The notes beneath the pieces were generated by a model that saw only the letters and a list, made by a program, of their open reading frames with translations, did no database searches and was not told the DNA's origin. The translations under genes and the position numbers were made by a program. This document shows, one piece after another, positions 41,183 through 45,738 of a stretch of 45,738 nt of DNA. Numbering within the stretch: the stretch's first letter is position 1; every line of letters starts with the position of its first letter. Origin of the DNA: DASXBJ01 sp036491755 (GTDB lineage Bacteria; Chloroflexota; Dormibacteria; Dormibacterales; Dormibacteraceae); NCBI GenBank assembly GCA_036491755.1, contig DASXBJ010000102.1, forward strand, positions 1 through 45,738. Reading direction: 5' to 3'.

Positions 41183-43410
41183 GCGCGAAGGGTCCGCGTA
41201 AGAGAGCTCGCGCACGACCTCGAGCCGGATCGCGACGTCCGAACCGGCACGCGTCGCACCACTGGCTCATGCGATTTTCCCTGGTGATCCTGATCGTCAT
41301 CTCGGTGATGAGCCTGATCGGGACCGGAGCGACCATCGGAATCGTCGACTACTTCGCCGGCGACCTGCCGTCGATCGATGCGATCCAGGCCGCCAACTTC
41401 ACCCAGACGACGCGAATCCTGGATCGCAACGGGAACCTGATCGAGGCGCTGTACCACCAGAACCGGACGGTCGTGCCCTTGAGCAAAATAAGCACGCGGC
41501 TGCAACAGGCCACGATCGCGACCGAGGACCGCACCTTCTACCAGAACTCCGGCGTCGACTACAGGCGGCTGGCGATCGCGATCGCTTACGACCTCACGCA
41601 TCGCTCGGCCACCCTCGGCGGTTCGACCATCACCGAGCAGGTGGTGAAAAACGACGTGCTCGCCGCGCAGGAGGCGCAACACCGGACCATCAGCGTCAAG
41701 TTCCGCGAGCTCCTGCTGGCCGAAGAGATGGAGCGGCGCTACACGAAGGCCGAGATCCTCGAGCTTTACCTGAACGGGATCAACTATGGCAACGGCGCGT
41801 ACGGAGCGGAGGCCGCCGCCGAGACCTACTTCGGGGTCCATGCCGCCGACCTGACATGGGCTCAGGCCAGCTTCCTCGCCGGCCTGCCGCAGGCGCCCGC
41901 CGACTACGACCCGTTCGGCACGCCCGACCAGCTGGCGGCGGTGAAGCTGCGCTGGCGAGAGGTGCTCGACAGCCTGGTCGCCGTCGGCGACCTCAGCCCG
42001 AGCGCGGCCGGCACCATATACAAAGGCGATCTCATCGCGAAGATGGTCGCCGCGCACAAGGCCCTGCCGGCGCAGCACGACCCGCTCACCGCCCACTTCG
42101 TCGACTACATCGAGCAGTACATCATTCAGAAATACGGGGCGCAGGCGCTCTATGAAGGCGGCCTCCGCATCACGACCACGCTCGATCTCAGCACCCAGGC
42201 GATGGCCGACAAGTGGGTGAAGTCCGGAGTGTCGACCTATGCCAAGCGAGGCGTCAACACGGGCGCGATGCTGGTCATGAACCCCAGCGACGGAGAGATC
42301 CTTGCGATGGTCGGCAGCGCCGACTACAACAACGCCTCGATCCGCGGCCAGATCAACCTGACCGGGATGGACCCGCTGGGCTGGCGTGGCGTCGGCTCGT
42401 CGTTCAAGGTCTACACGTATGCCGCGGCTCTGCAGGCCGGTCTCGTCACGCCGGCGAGCCTGCTGAACGACCAGACAGGAGTGATCGGCGGGCACACGTT
42501 CAACGACTGGGACGCCAAGCACGAGGGGTACATCACGCTTCGCACAGCGCTCGCGCAGTCGCGCAACCTCCCCGCCCTGTGGACATACGCCCAGGAGGGG
42601 GGCGCTCGGGTGGTCGCGCTCATGCACAACCTGGGCGTCACGGCGCAGATCGAGAATCCAGACGGCGTCGCGACGACCTTGGGCCATGACCCCATCTCGA
42701 TGGCCGAGCACCTCGCGGCGTACTCCGCGTTCGACAACGGCGGCTACCGAGTCAGCCCGCACGCCGTGCTGAAGGTGACGGACGCCGCCGGGAAGGTGCT
42801 GGAAGCGCTCGATCCCAACGCGCCTCGCACGCAGGTGATCGGCGCCGACCTCGGCTACGTGATGACGGACCTGCTTCGTGGGCCGGTGAAGCTCTATCTC
42901 GGCGGGCTGGGCGGCAAACCCGTGGCCGGGAAGTCCGGCACGACCGAGGCTTATACCGGCTCGATCTTCATCGGCTACACACCTGATCTCGCCGTCGCCG
43001 CTTCGCTGATGCACATCGACGCTGGACCGACGTGCAACTCCGGCTATGCCTACCTCGCGACTAACTTTCCTCCGTCGGGTTGGGAATGCCCGACTGCCCT
43101 CCTGTTCGGCGAGAACGTCGGGATCTCGGTCTGGAAGCCATTCCTGGAGCAGTACTACTCGACCCATGCATGGCCCGCGATGTGGGTCCAGCCGGCGGGC
43201 GTCGTGTCGCGGCAGGTCTGCACCTACGACGGCGGCTACGTCTCGAGCGGGGGCGTCAACGAGATCTTCCTCAAGGGCACCGGCGAGCCGCACTACCCGT
43301 GCGGCGCCAACCCGCCACCGGGCGCGCCCCCGTACCGGCCACCGGCGCCCAGCCCCTCGCCCTCGCCGCCGGCCGCACCCCAATCGAGTCCTTCGCCAAC
43401 GCCACACTAA
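41179..43410 (+). CDS. Class A penicillin-binding protein (transglycosylase/transpeptidase)
   Basis: This 743-residue enzyme builds and cross-links peptidoglycan. A basic cytoplasmic tail of about 30 residues precedes one membrane helix (about 32-55). The GT51 transglycosylase has TEDRTFYQNSGVD with catalytic E116, GGSTITEQVVKN and ELYLNGINYGNGAYG; the usual His in the first motif is Ser. The transpeptidase has SSFK (S407, K410), SRN and KSGTT (K585). The C-terminus is a Pro/Ser-rich tail without a recognised domain. Four or more Cys in the last 130 residues could form disulfides outside the cell. Confidence 0.93.
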   Translation: MSAKGPRKRARARPRAGSRRPNRHASHHWLMRFSLVILIVISVMSLIGTGATIGIVDYFAGDLPSIDAIQAANFTQTTRILDRNGNLIEALYHQNRTVVPLSKISTRLQQATIATEDRTFYQNSGVDYRRLAIAIAYDLTHRSATLGGSTITEQVVKNDVLAAQEAQHRTISVKFRELLLAEEMERRYTKAEILELYLNGINYGNGAYGAEAAAETYFGVHAADLTWAQASFLAGLPQAPADYDPFGTPDQLAAVKLRWREVLDSLVAVGDLSPSAAGTIYKGDLIAKMVAAHKALPAQHDPLTAHFVDYIEQYIIQKYGAQALYEGGLRITTTLDLSTQAMADKWVKSGVSTYAKRGVNTGAMLVMNPSDGEILAMVGSADYNNASIRGQINLTGMDPLGWRGVGSSFKVYTYAAALQAGLVTPASLLNDQTGVIGGHTFNDWDAKHEGYITLRTALAQSRNLPALWTYAQEGGARVVALMHNLGVTAQIENPDGVATTLGHDPISMAEHLAAYSAFDNGGYRVSPHAVLKVTDAAGKVLEALDPNAPRTQVIGADLGYVMTDLLRGPVKLYLGGLGGKPVAGKSGTTEAYTGSIFIGYTPDLAVAASLMHIDAGPTCNSGYAYLATNFPPSGWECPTALLFGENVGISVWKPFLEQYYSTHAWPAMWVQPAGVVSRQVCTYDGGYVSSGGVNEIFLKGTGEPHYPCGANPPPGAPPYRPPAPSPSPSPPAAPQSSPSPTPH

Positions 43411-43414
43411 GGAC

Positions 43415-44104
43415 ATGCGATTCAACAGGAGCGGGGTGATCGCGGGTGCGATCTACCTGGTGGCCGGCCTGGCGTGGATCCTCATCACGAATCCACCTGG
43501 ACCGCGTGCGCTGTTCGCGGCCTGGTTTGTCGCGGTGGCGGCGGTCGGCTGCTTCGTCCCCGGAGAGGCGAACCAGGTTTCCCTGGCACGCGCCTACCTG
43601 GCGGCGCCGGCCCTCGCGTATTCGCTGACCGCCGGCATGCTCGGATTCCTGGCAGTGGTCATCGCGGTCGCTGGGTTGAGCGACCTGGTCGACGGCACGG
43701 TCGCGCGCCGGTTCGAACGCCCGTCGACGTTGGGAGGCGGCCTGGATCCGGTGGTCGACGGGGTGTTGATGGGTGCTGTGGTCGTTGGCCTGGCCGCCGG
43801 CGGTGTCTTTCCCCTGTGGCTCGCGGTGGTCGTCATCGCGCGGTACCTGCTGCCCGCTCTCGGGGGCGCGGTTCTGATCGCGCTGCATCGGCGGCCCGAG
43901 TTGCGTCACACATTGACCGGGCAGGTCTCGACCGCGCTGATCATCATCCTGGTCGGTGGCATCTGCCTGTTCCGGTTCATGAACCAGGATGCCTCGAACG
44001 TTGTGGTGGGAGCCGAGGTGGTGATCCCCATCGCCACGGTCGCGACCTATTTGCACCTGGCGTGGGTGTCTCGGCGGCCGGTGGGGGCGCCAGAGGTCGG
44101 GTGA
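43415..44104 (+). CDS. CDP-alcohol phosphatidyltransferase family membrane protein
   Basis: This 229-residue protein with about six membrane helices carries the family motif DG-x2-AR-x8-G-x3-D-x3-D, here from DGTVARRFER through GGLDPVVD. Such enzymes move a CDP-linked lipid head onto an alcohol, as in phosphatidylglycerophosphate or phosphatidylinositol phosphate synthesis; the acceptor is unknown here. The ATG at 43415 follows the previous stop by four bases, so it is probably cotranscribed with the penicillin-binding protein. Confidence 0.88.
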   Translation: MRFNRSGVIAGAIYLVAGLAWILITNPPGPRALFAAWFVAVAAVGCFVPGEANQVSLARAYLAAPALAYSLTAGMLGFLAVVIAVAGLSDLVDGTVARRFERPSTLGGGLDPVVDGVLMGAVVVGLAAGGVFPLWLAVVVIARYLLPALGGAVLIALHRRPELRHTLTGQVSTALIIILVGGICLFRFMNQDASNVVVGAEVVIPIATVATYLHLAWVSRRPVGAPEVG

Positions 44105-44120
44105 CGCGGCTCCCGGCGCG

Positions 44121-44147
44121 GTGACATTCCCGGAGCCCGGGTAAGAT
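44121..44147 (+). promoter_or_regulatory. Candidate promoter of the SRP RNA
   Basis: GTGACA (44121-44126) and TAAGAT (44142-44147) are close to consensus with a short 15-base spacer. The predicted start, about 44154, coincides with the 5' end of the RNA inferred from its terminal helix. Confidence 0.5.
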
Positions 44148-44152
44148 GCTCT

Positions 44153-44426
44153 GTGGTCGCGCTAAGTGGGGTGCTGGCGGTACCCTGCACCGGCAATCCG
44201 CCTTAGCCGGACCGAATTCCCGCGCTGAGGTCTGGGTTCTCACGCCTGGCCGCGGCAAACGGCGTTGAAGGTTGGGACCTGCGCAGCTCGGGTCTCCGAA
44301 CCCCGTCAGGTCCGGAAGGAAGCAGCGGTAAGGAGAGAGCCTGAGGGTGCCGCAGCCATCCGGGCCTGAGCCGCGAACCGCGGTGCGAGCTGGGGGTCTT
44401 CGATCGAAGCGGGGGTGCGCGGCCAT
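44153..44426 (+). ncRNA. ffs: Signal recognition particle RNA, large bacterial type with Alu-like domain
   Basis: The conserved SRP core GTCAGGTCCGGAAGGAAGCA lies at 44306-44325, with its GGAA tetraloop, and is the Ffh-binding domain. Upstream, GGGGTGCTGGCGGTACCCTG and CCGAATTCCCGC match the Alu-type 5' domain of the large bacterial form. The ends are joined by an eight-base-pair helix (44155-44162 with 44417-44424, one G-U pair). Total length of about 270 bases fits the large form; small SRP RNAs are near 100. It guides membrane and secreted proteins to the Sec channel together with Ffh. Its 3' end is only about 10 bases before dnaX. Confidence 0.9.
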
Positions 44427-44435
44427 TTGAAAACC

Positions 44436-45738
44436 ATGCCTGAGTACCAGAGCCTCTACCGCAAGTACCGCTCGCAAACGTTCGCCGACCTGGTCGGCCA
44501 GGACGCCGCGTCGAGAGCGCTGCAGGGCGCGATCATCTCCGGCCGCGTCGCACACGCCTACCTGTTCAGCGGCAGCCGCGGCACCGGCAAGACCTCCGCG
44601 GCGCGGTTGCTCGCCAAGGCGCTCAACTGCACGGGCCGGCCCCGGGATTCGGCGGAGCCGTGCAACCAGTGCCAGTCGTGCGTCGAGATGACCGCCGGCT
44701 CGGCGCTGGACCTGATCGAGATCGACGCGGCGTCGAACCGCGGTATCGACGACGTGCGCGACCTTCGCGAGAAGGTCAACCTGTCGCCGGCCCGAGGGCC
44801 TTACAAGGTCTACATCATCGACGAGTCCCACGGTCTCACGCCCGATGCGTTCAACGCCTTGCTCAAGACGCTGGAAGAGCCGCCGCCGCACGCGGTGTTC
44901 GTGATGTGCACGACCGACGTCCAGAAGATGCCGTTGACAGTGGTCGGCCGCTGCCAGCATTTCGTGTTCCGGCGCCACAGCGAAGAGCAGATCGTGGCGC
45001 GGCTCACACACATCGCCAGGGCCGAGAACGTGCAGGTCGATCCGGACGCGATGCAGCTCATCGCGCGCACAGCCCAGGGTTCCATGCGCGATGCGGTCGG
45101 CTTGATGGACCAGCTTGTCCCGTTGGCGGTCGGTCCCATCACTCTCGAGGGCGCGCGGTCGCTGCTGGGTATAGCCGATCCGCGTCTGCTGGACTCGTTG
45201 CTCGACGACGTGCTCGCCGGTCGCGCCTCGGAGGCCCTGGCCGAGCTGAACCGCGTGTATGCGGTCGGTGCAGAGCTGCGGCAGGTGGTACGTGGGCTGA
45301 TGGAAGGCTGTCGGGACCGGCTGGTCGCCGCGCTCACCAATCGCGACCAGGCCACCGCGCGCCGGCTGTCCAACGTTCTGGACGCGCTGCTGCACCTGGA
45401 CGGCGAGGTCCGCCGTCACGCCGAGCCGCGGTTCCTGGTCGAGGCGACGCTGGTCCGGCTCGCCGTGGAATCAGTCCCCGATGCCCCCGCGCCGGCCGCT
45501 CCCGCCCCCGCGAAGCCGGCGAGCAGGCCGGCGGATGGAGAACCGCAACCGTCCCGCACTCCTCAACCGGCAGCGGCGCTCAGCGCGGCCATCGCGCCCA
45601 TCGCGCCCATCGCGCCCATCGCGCCGGCGGAGTCGGTGCAGCCCGTCGCCGGCTGGAGCGAGGTCCTCGAGAAGCTCAACCGCACCGTCCGCGCCGCATA
45701 CCTGGACGCGCAGCCCGAGGTCGACGGTGCAACTCTGG
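44436..45738 (+). CDS. dnaX: DNA polymerase III subunits gamma/tau (5' part, runs off window)
   Basis: The first 434 codons of the clamp-loader ATPase are present. The start YQSLYRKYRSQTFADLVGQ, Walker A SGSRGTGKTS, a four-Cys zinc site (CTGRPRDSAEPCNQCQSC), DESHGL as Walker B and TLEEPPPHAVF are all typical. Residues about 350-400 are a Pro/Ala-rich linker with a short tandem repeat, the usual transition to domains III-V of tau. No stop is seen before the window ends. There is no Shine-Dalgarno sequence before the ATG, and the SRP RNA lies directly upstream. Confidence 0.95.
   Translation, partial: MPEYQSLYRKYRSQTFADLVGQDAASRALQGAIISGRVAHAYLFSGSRGTGKTSAARLLAKALNCTGRPRDSAEPCNQCQSCVEMTAGSALDLIEIDAASNRGIDDVRDLREKVNLSPARGPYKVYIIDESHGLTPDAFNALLKTLEEPPPHAVFVMCTTDVQKMPLTVVGRCQHFVFRRHSEEQIVARLTHIARAENVQVDPDAMQLIARTAQGSMRDAVGLMDQLVPLAVGPITLEGARSLLGIADPRLLDSLLDDVLAGRASEALAELNRVYAVGAELRQVVRGLMEGCRDRLVAALTNRDQATARRLSNVLDALLHLDGEVRRHAEPRFLVEATLVRLAVESVPDAPAPAAPAPAKPASRPADGEPQPSRTPQPAAALSAAIAPIAPIAPIAPAESVQPVAGWSEVLEKLNRTVRAAYLDAQPEVDGATL
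45591..45626 (+). repeat. Four tandem 9-base repeats inside dnaX
   Basis: The unit ATCGCGCCC occurs at 45591, 45600 and 45609, with a fourth copy differing in the last base at 45618. In frame it encodes Ile-Ala-Pro four times in the linker of DnaX. Such repeats can gain or lose units without breaking the frame. Confidence 0.9.

Overview
The window is GC-rich, gene-dense chromosomal DNA from a bacterium. I see no tRNA gene, CRISPR array, insertion sequence or phage module. The lineage cannot be fixed from sequence alone. A large SRP RNA with an Alu-type 5' domain in front of dnaX, Pro/Ser-rich tails on surface proteins, frequent GTG and TTG starts, stop/start overlaps, and several -10-like hexamers sitting directly in front of start codons would all fit an uncultured terrestrial member of the Chloroflexota/Dormibacterota type. 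That is an inference with modest confidence.

Layout. 1-4.7 kb holds the tail of an HNH/DUF222 protein, Mn-type superoxide dismutase, secG, a lipoprotein solute-binding protein, an SDR protein that lacks the catalytic Tyr and Lys, and a class I aminotransferase. 4.8-9.4 kb is an NAD-linked formate dehydrogenase operon. Its catalytic gene reads through an in-frame TGA at the selenocysteine position, followed by a clear bacterial SECIS hairpin. The N-terminal iron-sulfur part of the usual alpha subunit is a separate gene at the end of the operon, so the alpha subunit is split. 9.4-11.2 kb (minus strand) holds an ECF sigma factor, a one-pass membrane protein and a secreted repeat protein. 11.2 kb is a HhH-GPD protein.

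11.9-24.8 kb is an aromatic supraoperon: trpE-G-D-C-F-B-A, aroH (chorismate mutase), DAHP synthase, tyrA, aroA, then a free-standing PheRS-like B3/B4 domain protein, a NUDIX hydrolase, an aldo/keto reductase and an OSBS/N-acylamino-acid racemase. Most neighbours overlap by a few bases. Together they cover the entry and late shikimate steps, the tryptophan branch and the tyrosine branch. The DAHP synthase has Gln where the metal-binding His is expected.

24.8-31.3 kb holds a phosphoesterase lipoprotein (minus strand), a mutarotase-like protein, a divergent thymidylate-synthase-fold protein, threonine synthase, a MoaD/ThiS-like sulfur carrier with four residues after its Gly-Gly, a NIL-domain protein, a flavin monooxygenase and mnmA. 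31.4-35.0 kb is a heterodimeric ABC exporter with one consensus and one degenerate ATP site. 35.1-41.05 kb is a block of five complex I-like membrane subunits (J, K, L, M, N) without the other complex I genes; several proton-channel residues are replaced. 41.1-45.7 kb holds a class A penicillin-binding protein with a candidate 14-codon leader ORF, a CDP-alcohol phosphatidyltransferase, the SRP RNA and the 5' part of dnaX, which runs off the window.

The strongest signal is the split selenocysteine formate dehydrogenase.
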